A stretch of 64,000 nt of DNA from Congeria kusceri. Taxonomy: Eukaryota; Mollusca; Bivalvia; Myida; Dreissenidae. Below the pieces are notes generated by a model. The model was not told the DNA's origin. It ran no database searches and saw only the letters and a list, made by a program, of their open reading frames with translations. The number at the start of each line of letters is the position of its first letter. Position 1 is the stretch's first letter. Position numbers and translations under genes: made by a program. Location of the stretch: contig CM051027.1 in assembly GCA_027627225.1 (NCBI GenBank), positions 39,493,618 through 39,557,617 of the forward strand. The letters run 5' to 3'. Of this stretch, positions 48,776-61,395 are shown piece after piece.

Positions 48776-50716
48776 ATTTTCCTATAAATTGACACTGGGT
48801 CGTAATTTAATTTGATTTAAATGGTAAATTTACTTCACGTGCGTTTTATGAATGCATTATAAACTATAATAGTTGTACACAAAAACGCTCGAGACGTATT
48901 TCCCCAAAGGAATATAAATCTAATTCGCCACGATTAAATATAACTTTACGTTTTTGTTATCACAAAATGAAGTCAAATAATTATTTTTATTTGCGATGAA
49001 TGTTCCCTGACGTGTGCTTTTATTTGACACACATAGCATAAGTGCTTATTCCATTGCAAATCTGATAAAGACTGATATTCATTCTCGTTATTACTTTCTT
49101 GGAAACAATGTAACTTCTAGTAAAGTTTGATTTCCCTGACAAATACTATATACATTTTTTTAATTAAAAAAGAATCACTGATGAAAAATATGAGGCTGTA
49201 AGATCGGTTAATCATATGGACGTGTTCATTGTTTTAAGGCGCTTTATGATGCTCTGCATCATTGTTTTTCTTGTGAAATACTGTTGTGTCTACCAAATTC
49301 TCGTGTTGAGGCTATTCAATCTACAAATAGAAATTGTTTTTATATAGACTGAATAAATGCATTGCATACTAAAATAATATACTCAAATAATGTAATAAAA
49401 ACGCTTCAAATGTATGTATTTCTTTATATATCTATACTACTTATTTAACTTTGGATAGATAAACATACTGACGTTGATGTGCAGATGAGTCTGACTTAGT
49501 TGGGTTATTCAAGTAGGACTGATCTTAAACATGGTGGGACAGTTCATTGGTTCATTGCTTTGACAAAAAATAATGCTATTCTTTTTATTTATTTCAAATA
49601 TAGAAACATTGCATACTTCTGTTTCAGGAGCTAGCCACGTGACAATATGAGTTCGCTATTTGAAAATGAAAATTTACTTATTTTATTTTAAATACATATA
49701 CATATAATATTAATTGCGTGTAGAATGACGATCTATGAAGAAATGGGACTGTTCGTTAATAAACCAAATCACCATATGCATCAGTTTTAAATAGTTATGT
49801 AGGATATTCAATTTACACTCTTTACAAACATTTACAACATACGCCGAATATCTTTCTTAAATATATTTCTTGTTTAATTTACACTTTTGTGAACAGTTTC
49901 ACTCAGAAAACAGATATGATATCAGTTGTGGCTTAGGTACAACTTAAGTTAAGACTTCATCGGGAGCTGTTTGAATTCTAGTCCAGATATCGATTCAAAT
50001 GCACACCTCAGTACATGGATCATATGCAGGTTTTAACGCATGCATGCCCTTCGTGAGAATTGTTCATTCTAAGGGTAAACCATTGATTAAATATATTAAA
50101 TAAATAAAATTGAAGACACGATGAAATAAATAATATTTTACATAATCTTAAATATGCTTCAGCTTGTGTTGATCAATTATCACGACATGTCAGCAGCGGG
50201 TTGACCAAATGTGATGATGATGATGACGTGAAGAAAATGACAACACATATGGAACGTTTATTATGACTATTTTCACAGTATTTGCCTGTGTAAATTATGT
50301 AGTCTGTACTATTTCAAGATTTATATATTACCACGATAAGAGTTGAATGCACGCAGAGTGCATTATTCACCTACATGCATTAATGTGTCAGTGACCAGTA
50401 AAATAAACCAATATAACTAATGCGAATGCGTAGTTTGCACGTTTAATACATTCGTTACTTCGTTATTTTTGTTCTTTAAACACTGCAACACATCTCTAGT
50501 GCTTCAGGAAGGAAATCTTCACTTGCATACAATAATAAAACAGTTCATTTTAATACACCATCTGTAGTCAGAAAATTAAGCCTGCTTCAGATATCACACT
50601 TGAATGGGCCGTTTTAATGACACACCAGTATACACCGAACATATATAGAACCAAATGGATTTTACTAAAATACAGTTTAGACTTGTGTCAACTCACAAAT
50701 CTTACCTTCGAGTTTT
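48776..50716. other. Spacer, no supported gene
   Basis: AT-rich throughout, with a short 'gatgatgatgatgacg' run near 50211. No coding frame with composition or motif support was seen. Confidence 0.4.
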
Positions 50717-51061
50717 ATGCGAGCTGAAGTTAGTGCGTTGAACACTATGTCTGGAACCTCGATCCAGCATTACACGTACATGAACAACAGGCACTTGGAC
50801 ATTGTCGTCACTAATAGTATCCATCTCTGCACCACCAGCGCCGCCTGTCCGCCACAGACTCTACGCAACGGAACTCTTCGGCATTCGACGACAGCCAAGA
50901 TGCTTGTCTGGGCCGCGTATATCCTCTTGGCACTCATGTTTGGTATCGTTGTCTGGTGTATGGTGAATAGATCTGACATGGTTTCTTCCAGACTAGCCAA
51001 CAACAACCGATTCAATGCGTCATCTGGGAACGGCACTGTGCATCACCTCACAACGGGTTGA
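50717..51061 (+). CDS. Small single-pass membrane protein, cluster member 4 (114 aa)
   Basis: Unknown family. From ATG at 50717 (or M11 at 50747) to TGA. The N-terminal part has 'IQHYTYMNNRHLDIVVTNSI' at 16-35, holding the D-I-V-V motif but not R-T-x-S, then a cysteine-containing stretch (C38, C44). Residues 62-83 (MLVWAAYILLALMFGIVVWC) form the membrane segment. After it come sequons N84RS, N100AS and N105GT. Sequence between 50,740 and 51,060 is clearly more GC-rich than its AT-rich surroundings, which supports coding. Confidence 0.75.
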   Translation: MRAEVSALNTMSGTSIQHYTYMNNRHLDIVVTNSIHLCTTSAACPPQTLRNGTLRHSTTAKMLVWAAYILLALMFGIVVWCMVNRSDMVSSRLANNNRFNASSGNGTVHHLTTG

Positions 51062-51507
51062 GCGCGAGACATTATGTGGAATACTATCCCAGCTACAGGA
51101 GCAATCACCCTCGACATCGTATGGACCTTTCGAACTTACACATTATTTATTATTTTGATTTATTTCATCAAATTGATTAACGAATGAAATTGACTGTGCA
51201 CATATACGTATTAGGATGACTGCAGTCATGCTGGTAAGTCATTGATTTGGATTATAAATTGTACCAGTTGCTATTCAACATTCAATGTGTAATTTATTAC
51301 TCGAAAGTTCACCACTGGTTCATTAAAAACTGTTACACATGTGTATTTTTTCAATACAAAATATAATGAACATACAACGACATTCGATCATAACTATATC
51401 CTATGTTTTTTCTAGGTGGATTACCGTATCTTAACTTTTTGTAAATGCTTAATGTATAAGCATGGTAAATATTGCATTATTATATACACAGATTACTCAG
51501 ATGTTTT
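51062..51507. other. Downstream of member 4, no gene seen
   Basis: Presumed 3' UTR and spacer before a long tandem array. AT-rich. Confidence 0.4.
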
Positions 51508-54312
51508 AGCTCACCTGAGCACAACGTGCTCAAGGATAGTTTTTGTGATCACCTTTTGTCCGTCGTGCGTCGTCCTCCTAAATCGCTGGGCAGATTTTCA
51601 CCAAACTTCACAGGAATGTTCCTTGGGTGACCCTCTTTCAAAATTGCTCAAATCGTTTCGGTCCACTGCATATGTAGGTCACCAGAGCTAAAAATAGATT
51701 TAAAAAGTGAAAACTTAAAAAACATCTTCCCTGAAACTGCATGGCTGAGAGCTTTCATATTTGGTATTTGGAATCCTCTGGTGGTCCTCTACAAAGATTA
51801 TTCAAATGATGCCCCGGGGGTCAAAACTTGCCACGCCCCGGGGGTCACATGGTTTATATAGACTTATATAGCAAAATGACTTTAAAAATCTTCTTCTCTG
51901 AAACCGCAGGGCCGAGAGGTTTCATATTTGGTACGTAAGATTGCATTGTAGTCCTCTACAAAGATTGTTCAAATGATGCCCCTGGGGTCAAACTGGCCAA
52001 TCCCCACGGGGGTCACATGGTTTATATAGACTTAAATAGCTAAATGACTTTTAAAATCTTCTTCTCTGAAACCGAAAGGCCTAGAGCCTCGGTATTTGGT
52101 TGGTAACATTGTATAGTGGTCCTCTACAAAGATTGTTCAAATGATGCCCCTGGGGTCAAAACTTGCCACGCCCCGGGTGTCACATTGTTTATATAGACTT
52201 AAATAGCAAAATCACTTTAAAAATCTTCCACTCTGAAACCGCAAGGCTCAGAGGTTTCATATTTGGTACGTAACATTGCATGGTGGTCCTCTACAAAGAT
52301 TGTTCAAATGATGCCCCTGGGGTCAAAACTGACCACGCCCCGGGGGTCACATGTTTTATATAGACTTAAATAGCTAAATGACTTTGAAAATCTTCTTCTC
52401 TGAAACCGCAAGGCCCAGAGGTTTGGTATTTGGTTGGTAACATTGTATAGAGGTCCTCTACAAAGGTTGTTCAAATAATGCCCATGGGGTTTAAACTGGC
52501 CACGCCCCGGGGGTCTCATTGTTTATACAGACTTAAATAGAAAAAAAATAGAAAAATTACTGCAAAAATCTTCTCTGAAACCGCAAAGCCTAGTGGTTTT
52601 ATATTTGGTATGTGGCATCCTCTAGTGGTCCTCTAAAATGATTGTTCAAATGATGCCCCGGGGGTCAAACCTGGCCACATCCCGGGGTCACATGGTTTAT
52701 ATAGACTTAAATAGCAAAATGACTTTAAAAATCTTCTCCTATGAAACCGCAATGTCCCAAGGTTTCATATTTTGTATGTAACATTGTAAAGTGATCCTCT
52801 ACAAAGATTATGTAAAGTATGCCCCTGGGAACAAACCTGGTCGCGCCCTGGGGGTCACATGGTTTCCTTAGACTTATATGGAAAGTGGACTTTAAAATGT
52901 TCTCCGCTGAAACTGCCAGGCCCAGAGGTTTTATATTTTGTATGTAACATTGTATAGTGGTCCTCTACAAAGATTGTTCAAATAATGCCCCTGGGGTAAA
53001 AGTGGCCACGCCCCAGGGGTCACATAATTAATATGGACTTAAATAGCAAAATGACTTTAAAAATCTTCTCCTCTGAAACCGCAATGTCCCAAGGTTTCAT
53101 ATTTTGTATGTAACATTCTAAAGTGATCATCTACAAAGATTATGTAAATTTTGCCCCTGAAATCAAACCTGGTCTCGCCCTGGGGGTCATATAGTTTCTT
53201 TAGACTTATATGGCAAGTGGACTTTTCTCGTCTGAAACTGCAAGGCCCAGAGGTTTCATATTTTGTATGTAACATTGAAAATTGGTCCTCTACAAAGATT
53301 GTTCAAATAATGCCCCTGGGATAAAAAGTGGTCACGCCCCAGGGGTCACATAATTAATATAGACTTAAATAGCAAAATGACTAAAAATCTTCTTCTCTGA
53401 AACTGCAAGACCGAGAGGTTTTTTTATTTGGTATGTAACATTGTATAGTGATCTTCCACAAGGATTGTTCAAATTATGCCCCTGTGGTCAAACCTGGCCA
53501 CCTCCTGGGGGTCACATGGTTTATATAGACTTATATATGGCTAGTTGACTTTAAAAATCTTCTCCTCTGAAACTGCAAGGCCCAAAGGTTTTGTATTTGG
53601 TATGTAACATTGTATAGTGGTCCTCTACAAAGTATGTTCAAATTATGTCCCTTGGGTAAAAAGAGGCCACACCCCGGGGGTCACATGGTTTGTGTAGACT
53701 TAAATGACAAAATGACTTTAAAAGTTTCTTCTCTGGAACCATAAGGCCCAGAGGTTTCGTAATTGGTATGTAACATCTTATATTGGTCTTTTACAAAGAT
53801 TGTTCAAGTTATGCCACTGGAGTCAAACCTAGCCACGCCCGGGGGTCATATGGTTTGTATAGACTTATATGGAAATTGGACTTTACAAATCTTCTATGAA
53901 ACTGCAAGGCCCATAGGTTTCATATTTTGTATGTAACATCGTGTAGTGGTCCTCTACAAATATTGTTCAAATGATGCCCCTGGAGTAGAAAGAAGCCACA
54001 CCCCGGGGTCACATGGTTTCTTTAGACTTATGTGGGAAGTGGGATTGAAAAACCCAACCTCTGAAACCGCAAGGCCCGGAGGTTTCATATTTTGCTTAAA
54101 AATTGTATAGTGGTCCTCTACAAATATTGTTCAAATTATTCCTCTGTAGTAGAAAGTGGCCATGCCCTGTGGGTCACATGGTTCATATAGACCATTAAAA
54201 TATGCTCCTGAAACTGCAAGGCCCAGATCTTTATACTCATGTAAGTGGTTTAGTGCCAGTTGGTTCTCTTGTTATTAGCCTTTATGATGCCTTGAACTCA
54301 GGTGAGCAACCT
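51508..54312. repeat. Tandem array of ~165-180-bp units with inverted edges
   Basis: About 14-16 units share 'tgaaaccgcaaggcccagag', 'gtggtcctctacaaagattg' and 'cacgccccgggggtcacatg'. The left edge 'agctcacctgagcacaa' (51508) and right edge 'ttgaactcaggtgagcaacc' (to 54312) are inverted to each other. The same repeat in the opposite orientation is at 63060-63835. Frames inside are artefacts of the period. Confidence 0.85.
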
Positions 54313-54879
54313 CTTTTTTTTGTTTTGTTTTTTGTTTTACTTAACAATTTTAAACGAAACCATCTCCCGTAAGACGCTCAATGTTTTCTTTTTGTTTATT
54401 CCACACGCTGACTCTTACCTTTTTCACATTTTCCACACACTGACTGTTACCTGCCGTCTTAATTGTTACATTTTTTTATTTTTCATATTTTAACCATTTA
54501 CCAAAATATGTTAAAGTCCAAATCTTCTTTGATAAATTTAAATCATATCACCCCTAAATCATCTGTATGCAAGAGTTTGTCATTTCAAGGATCTTAATTA
54601 GTCTTTCAATGTAGGACAAATGTTATGATTTGTGTTGCTACGTTTGCTGATCTTACATTTGTTAAACTTTCTCCATGCATCATTAACACTATTAAATCTT
54701 GGGTGCCAGATCATGTTTCCATATTCAAGAGATGGGGACGTATGAGTGCTTTAATTTGTAGAAATATTTTGAATGAATACGGAGACACCTTTTTTTTTCA
54801 AGCCCTGTTTTTTGGTTACCTTTGTTCATACAAGAGCCTACATGGTTACACAATTTTAGATCGGTGTCATAGGAACAAT

Positions 54880-55720
54880 TGTTTATGCCATAATGAAGAG
54901 CTCATCACGTTTCCACTTAATTTCCAAAGCCACACTTTCTCTCCATTCTACAAGCTGCTCGGAGTTCGGGCTGTATTTGATTAGTGTCAAAAGAACAAGC
55001 AGCATTGCTGAAGAGCTTTGTGTTATCAGCAAACAGACGAATCGTACTTTGGACAGATATTATAATGCCATTAATATATATTAAAAATAACACTGGTAAT
55101 TTCAGACCACTGAGACTGACTAGATCACCAAATATCGTTTTTCTACCGTACAAACAGGTTCAAATTCATTTAAATGTGCAACCTGCAATTCCATAAGATT
55201 TGCGGCACTGTACCAAATGTCTTTTTAAAATCGAAATATACAACGTTGAAATTTCAATCCATACTGACCATGTTTCCATCATTTACAGGAATTGAAGAGC
55301 AGAGGATCTTAAAAATCTAAATCGCTACTGTGAGCTAGAAAATACATTGTTGGTGATCATTATGTTCTACAACTTGGTCTCGGACAATTATTTCTATTAG
55401 TTTGCATGCAGCACAGGTAAAACTGGTGGGTTTGTAGTTTCCAGGGATATACTTGTCGCCTTTATTATATAAATATATAATGTGAACAGTTTTCCATTCA
55501 TTGACCAGTGAACAATGGAGTAAAAAAATTAGTATTTAAGCTCTTTAAGTATCATTGGGTACATAATTATGTAGTCTGGTCCACACGATTGGTTAATATT
55601 CATATTTTCAAGTAGCTTTAATAAAACTACTTCATTAATAATTACATATTAATCACTGTTCTCCCACTTCCGTCTGGTAATTTATGTATATTGTTTAGAT
55701 CTTGCACACAACACTTTGAA
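54880..55720 (-). mobile_element. LINE reverse transcriptase remnant
   Basis: Antisense pieces keep RT landmarks in order: 'WKTVHIIYLYNKGDK' and 'NYKPTSFTCAACKLIEIIV' (about 55495-55380), then after stops 'PVLFLIYINGIIISVQ' and 'RLFADNTKLFS' (about 55100-55000), where the catalytic FADD is changed to FADN. Several stops and shifts break it. It belongs to a different LINE group from the one at 37.7-40.3 kb, as the GDK...P-x-NYKPxS block shows. The limits are approximate. Confidence 0.75.
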
Positions 55721-56800
55721 AAAAAGAGTTAAGAACATTAGTACCATTTTCACTTTTTTCACACACTTACCATGTATACATTATTTTGCGCAGACGTATT
55801 TGAATACATCTACATGTATTTGGACATAACGGGACTGTACTTATATTGACAAATGTCCGTCCGCATGTTTGAAACGCAGTTCACTCTTTTGGTCGTTGAG
55901 GTCAGGACCTGCCCAAACAATCGGCGTATAGCAAATGGTTGTCACGCATGTCGGCACCTCGACAAGATGTATTATGGAAATGTCGCATCTTATCGCACTC
56001 GATAACACATAATATATGAAATACAATATTGTTTTTATAATATCCGGTACACTACTTCATGTGCTTTAAACTATGACAGAGAATCTCGAAACGTTTGTGA
56101 ACACATTTACGAGTTTAAAAACCACTAGCATTTTTTTTCCGTATTCCATAAAGGGCTTTTGTATGAATTATATAAATTTTTTCAACTAAGTTGCGCACAG
56201 CAAGTCGGGATATAAATAAAAGAAACTTGCGTTTTTATAATGACTGTTCAATAGTAATTTCTGAGTGCGTCAACAGAATGTTTACAAGATAAAATAACGT
56301 ACTAACGAATGTACTACATGTAGTACGTGAATTTCCTCAGGTTCAACTCGGGTGGGACATTTTAGTACTTGCTGTTCCCTTTAATAATAATTGCAGGGTT
56401 TATCAGAAGATATCGCATTTCTCTTATCACAGATCTATAATTATATTTACGACGTTATATTTGGATGCCATGTGTGAAAACATTTTTCGAAAACCAGGTT
56501 GATGTATTAAACAAATGTGTAACAGGGAAACAGTACACCTGTTCATACAGAGCATGCCGATACCCTACGGATTATATCATGCAGCTACATAAAATATCTC
56601 TTAGCTAAAAAAAACGGCCTTGGGAAAAGTCAACAATGAATCGTACATACATACCGTAGTAACGTTAGCTGAGCTGTATAGGAGTTTATGGCGAAAATCT
56701 AGGTTTGTACTTGAGGTTTAAATATTAAATAGTGTGCACATTACGTGACTTCCTTTTTGTTGTTATTAATAACATTAACATACATATCTGTGTATCATTG
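55721..56800. other. Spacer, no supported gene
   Basis: A slightly GC-richer antisense frame at 55841-56026 has no recognisable homology. Near 56800 the passage 'gaaatggaagtggagta' resembles the leader of the tandem pair at 43197. Confidence 0.35.
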
Positions 56801-56914
56801 AAATGGAAGTGGAGTATACAGAGGTCCTTTATAACGGTGAACAATAATATATATTATTACAGACACATACATGTTTATGAATTGTGTTGTTGGTTTTAGT
56901 TTTAACTTGAAAGT

Positions 56915-57390
56915 ATGTATACACACTTCAGTCGACAAGCGAGTAATGTGTCAGAGAAGGATCCAGTGGGTACAGAGCCTGGCCCCGAATTCAGAACCAA
57001 CAGTTTTGAGAATGACGACTACTTCATCACGCGCACGTATTCCAACAGCTTCCAGTGCGTACCGGAACATCCTGTGGACCAAACGCACATGGACATCGTG
57101 ATCAAGAAGCAGAAGCATATGGCCAAGGAGCGGGTTGCTTTTTCGACTCAAGTCTCGCCAGGTCCCGGCTTGAGAGTTCCCGGAAGGCAAATACCATAAT
57201 GTCTAGCATTATGATACTACTGCTCGTGATGCTGGTGATTTTATTGCTGTGTACTTTCAGTGGTGAGTCCATATTTAACCATCCTTTTGAACTGTATAAC
57301 CAGGATGCTAGCGAGTCCAATGCGACCGCTATGGCCAATGTCACGATTAGCGACGACGCGTTGGTCAATGCAACCAAGACAGGACAATAA
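56915..57390 (+). pseudogene. Small single-pass membrane protein, cluster member 5, frameshifted
   Basis: Two overlapping frames together match the family plan. The first (56915-57199) starts M-Y like members 1 and 6 and has 'YFITRTYSNS' (36-45) and 'THMDIVIKKQK' (57-67), then runs off into unrelated residues. The other frame, used from about 57160 to the TAA at 57388-57390, has R-L-E-S-S-R-K-A before the membrane segment (SSIMILLLVMLVILLLCTFS). That is followed by G-E-S-I-F, as in member 6 (GQSIF), and a tail with sequons NAT, NVT and NAT. The change of frame must lie between ~57105 and 57165. It may be a true lesion, a sequencing error or, less likely, programmed shifting. Confidence 0.7.
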
Positions 57391-58777
57391 CGAATCACGA
57401 CATCCAATGTGTCTGATAAATGTTAAGTTGTTTGTGTCTAATATATGTAAAGTTGTTTGTCAATTGATGTATTGACACGTTAGAGTGTATATTTCCGTGA
57501 ATTTACACCACTAGGTCTGATCGGGAAGAATATGTATACCATGTATACTGTAACAAGTATAATCGATCAGGATCTACCTCAGTTTTACCTCATGGCTGAT
57601 GTGTGCTGGACATGACATTTATAAATATATAAGTAACAGACACAATGACATTAAATTAATGTGCATCGACACAGGACGAAAATGCAAAACGGCACATAAA
57701 TAATACTAGCAATAATGCAGTTACTTTTAAAATATACCTATGTGTCAGTTGTCAGTGGGTCTATATGTGCCATATTGTATAAAATACAATGTATTCAACA
57801 TTGTCACATCCGCGTATTTGTATGTGTTAAAATGTGTTAAATCTGAATCAGTTTTATAAACTGGTTGTAATAATAAATATATACACATGTAATGTACAAA
57901 CACATACCCCTAATCCCGCAGACCAACTACTACTTTCTACCTTACTGCGCTTTATAAAAACAATCCCAACCAGAACACAATCGAAGAGAGCAGACCTCCA
58001 CCAAGACAGATAATCCCCCCTTATTTATGTTCTGCAACTAATGAGTTCTACAGCATAATGTGGCAATTTGTCTTATCTCCTAATGATAAACGAACCATAT
58101 CCTGGATCAGGACGATGATCCAGGTCCCCACCAATATCTAATAATGTGTTTATTTGCCTTTTTCCAACTTTTCCAGAAATTTCATGCAAAGCCAATGCCA
58201 ATAGTTCCATGCAAGCATATGCTTTACCGATATGATGTCTCACTATTACCATTGTTCAATTCTCAGCGATCGTGAAGTCTAACATTGATTCATATACACG
58301 TATAAAAAGCATTCATACTATTAGTCTAAACTGTAATTTTGAGAAGTATAAGTATTTCTTGTATGTTTTAGTGAACCTTCGAACGAGTGTTCTTTCATAA
58401 TTAATACTGGAATTCTTAAAATGCATCGATAAATTGAACAATGATACACTTCTAGGAAGTGATGCTAACCGTTTCCATTGTGTATCTTCCGCTGGTCCAC
58501 CTCGAACGTCACCTCCGGACACACCTTAATCATCGATGCCGTTATAATTAAAAAAAAATAAAAATAAAATCATCTCCTGTCTGACGCTACTATATTATCC
58601 GCTGACTTGATCCGATGACTTCGCATTAGGGGTCACGTTCAGATGACCTTTTCAGGAGAAAATCAAACTGTTGCCTTCAAAATGTTGTGTTATAACTTCG
58701 TATATCAACCACAAATACTAAGCACGAAATTAACGTGAACTTTGGATGTTTACTCGCCTAAGATACCACTATATCCA
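57391..58777. other. Spacer, no supported gene
   Basis: AT-rich presumed 3' UTR of member 5 and spacer. An antisense frame at 58313-58522 starts with a GC-richer piece but has no known match. Confidence 0.4.
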
Positions 58778-58785
58778 TTGTTATC

Positions 58786-59667
58786 TATGGTGGCATAGAA
58801 CTGCCTTACGATAACCACTTAAGGTTCGCGATAAAATTCGTGTTAACTACTTAGCGTTTGCGAACAGATTCGTGTTACCATTTATTAATCATGATATTTA
58901 TCTGAATATTAAGATAGCGTTTGCGAATATTTTTCGGCAAGATATTTTATTATTATACTAAATGGCCTTTAAGTGCCCGGAACTAACATTAGATACATTT
59001 TCTTGGGGTTGCGAATTATCTTACTAACACGAATATTATCATGATAATTATCTTACAACGCGAATTGTAACTAGTTAATATTCGCGATACCACTTAATTT
59101 GTGCGCAAAGTCTTCCGCATTATCTTAATAACACAAATATTATCATGATAATTATCTGACAACGCGAATCTTATCTGGATAATATTCGTGTTACCACTTA
59201 ATTCGGCGCGAGGTATTCATTATCTTACTAACACTAATATAATCACGATAATTATCTTACAACGCAAATCTTAACACGTTAATATTCGTGTTACCACTTA
59301 ATTTTCGTGTATCGCAAATGTTTTCGCAAACCAGTTCGTTATACCAGTTATCTAACACGAAAATTATCACGATAAGTATCTTACAACGCAAATCTTAACA
59401 CGTTAATATTCGCGATACCACTTAATGTTCATGTATCGCAATTGTATTCGCACACCAGTTCCTGTTGCCAGTTATCTAACACGAATATTATCATGATAAT
59501 TATCTTACAACACAAATCGTAACACGTTAATATTCGCGATACCACTTAATTTTTATATGTATCGCAAACGCTATTAAGATATAAGATAAATAAAACGAAA
59601 CTTAAGTGGCAACACGAACATTTTCGCGAACCTTAAGTAGTTATCGTAAGGCAGTTCTATGTTACCA
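58786..59667. mobile_element. Inverted-repeat element with ATTATCATGATAAT satellite, copy 2
   Basis: Ends 'tatggtggcatagaactgcc' and the complement with 'gcagttctatgttacca', enclosed by a perfect 8-bp target duplication 'ttgttatc' (58778-58785 and 59668-59675). The internal ~115-bp units have 'ttatcatgataattatctta' and 'acttaattt'. It is shorter than copy 1 (45555-46721) by a few units, so unit number varies. Confidence 0.88.
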
Positions 59668-59675
59668 TTGTTATC

Positions 59676-60474
59676 CACGTGAAAAGTAACTGTATATGAT
59701 TTATTCCCGAGGATCAGTTGGAAATGCATCAAATTTCAAAAACCGTGGCCAAACAATCTCGTGCAAAAGGCAATTCCATTGGGCACAGCAGGGCTGATAT
59801 TTTATTGTTCGGAAGGTCATTTCAACGTGATCTGTTATACGGTGTCTTCAGATCGTAACAATGTTAGGATTTGATTTTAATGAGATTGTTATAATTACAT
59901 GCCCTAAAGTCTTGTTCTGTACTATATACGAAAACATGCATTTTTGCGGAATCGGATCTTGTTTGATTTTATCACATCAATATACCTGTACCAAACAATA
60001 TTCACGTAAAAAGATAGTTTGCAAGAGTGAAATCGTTTCTGTTTGTACCTGCCCATGGATATATTTCTTTGCTCCACATTAACTGGTACATTAAATGTAA
60101 ACGAAGCGTACTTGCGGCAACCAGGTAAAACCACTGTTGAAAAGTGCCTGCATGTTACAAGTGCACTGCACATGTTTCTGTATCTAACTCTGACGTAAAC
60201 TGTTGGCTTGCTACTTCTTTTGATAACGACATGACTGGAAGGTTCACAATCAGTACGTGTGCACGCGTCAGATTATGGAATGCCGGAACAGTCTAAGACT
60301 GTTTCTGTCATGGTATTCTGATTGTTTTATGATGGTTTGGTTTATAACAAGAGAGATGTTGATTCTATGGTTGATTTACTAAGACTGCTCTAACATACGA
60401 GTATCAAAGTGGTCAGTTACAGTGGGCGGTGCTTATCAGTTGTAGCAATACAGGTATTAAGCTCTGATTGGCTA

Positions 60475-60476
<2 letters not shown>
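59676..60476. other. No gene seen
   Basis: Frames at 59861-60082 (+) and 59922-60173 (-) overlap each other and have no composition support. Confidence 0.4.

Positions 60477-60548
<72 letters not shown>
60477..60548. repeat. (AT)n microsatellite, 72 bp
   Basis: Uninterrupted AT dinucleotide run. The antisense frame to the right (60936-61268) shows no family features; no gene is seen in 60549-61395. Confidence 0.97.
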
Positions 60549-60552
<4 letters not shown>

Positions 60553-61395
60553 TTTAAAAGTCATGTACATAACGGGATTGTCTCACAAACAAAGTTGTTG
60601 TGCGACTGTGTGTGTTTGTCAGCCCATTAAGTCAAGATATATACACGTGTACACGTAATAGCATTCCCTAAAGAGGAGTTCAACAGGTCATATTACAACA
60701 TGAAACATTATTTTGGCATAAAGACACGAATTTAGGATATTGCAAGAGATATTTACAATTATAAGACGGTACAACAAGTAACAAGTTTATATAATACCAG
60801 CAACGACTCTTCACATATCACATTATGAAAACAAAACTTGGAATGTTGTTGAAATGTTACTTGGAAGGTTGTACAAGAACAATCAATATTTCATTTGAGA
60901 ACAAGGACTATTGTTCTTCTGATTAAATTCCTAAATCAATATGTTTGTCTCTTGAGATTAATGTTCCAACATGCTCGATGTTTAAAATGTGCATACATGT
61001 CCTGAAACCAGTTTGCCTCACAACCAGTTCTCTTCAAAGTGAATGTAAACATGTATTGTCGATGTTTAATAGCAAATGTAACGTACCTTGACCACAATAA
61101 GGGATGATCAATACCGCATACCTTGATAGCGTGGTTTGCCAAGAAGAGAGGGTGAGTAACACACTGCATTCGTAAACAGCACGCAACCAACCCAAGACAG
61201 AAAGGCATCTGCGTGGGCAGGCTCATGTACAACTTAAATTTAAATATCAAGCCTCTATTTGGACACATTTAGAGTGTTGTAAGAAAATATATATGTGTGA
61301 TACGAAGCAGAAATAAACTATGTTAATAAGTGCTATATTTTGTGGAGTTAAATTAGAACGATTCAATACTAAATATTGTTAAAACATCCATTACA

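Noticed and set aside
55841..56026. 61-codon antisense frame in a GC-richer patch
   Set aside because: It does not share the family plan and matches nothing I know; support is too weak for a gene call.
60936..61268. 110-codon antisense frame just before cluster member 6
   Set aside because: No membrane segment, motif or composition support; likely chance.
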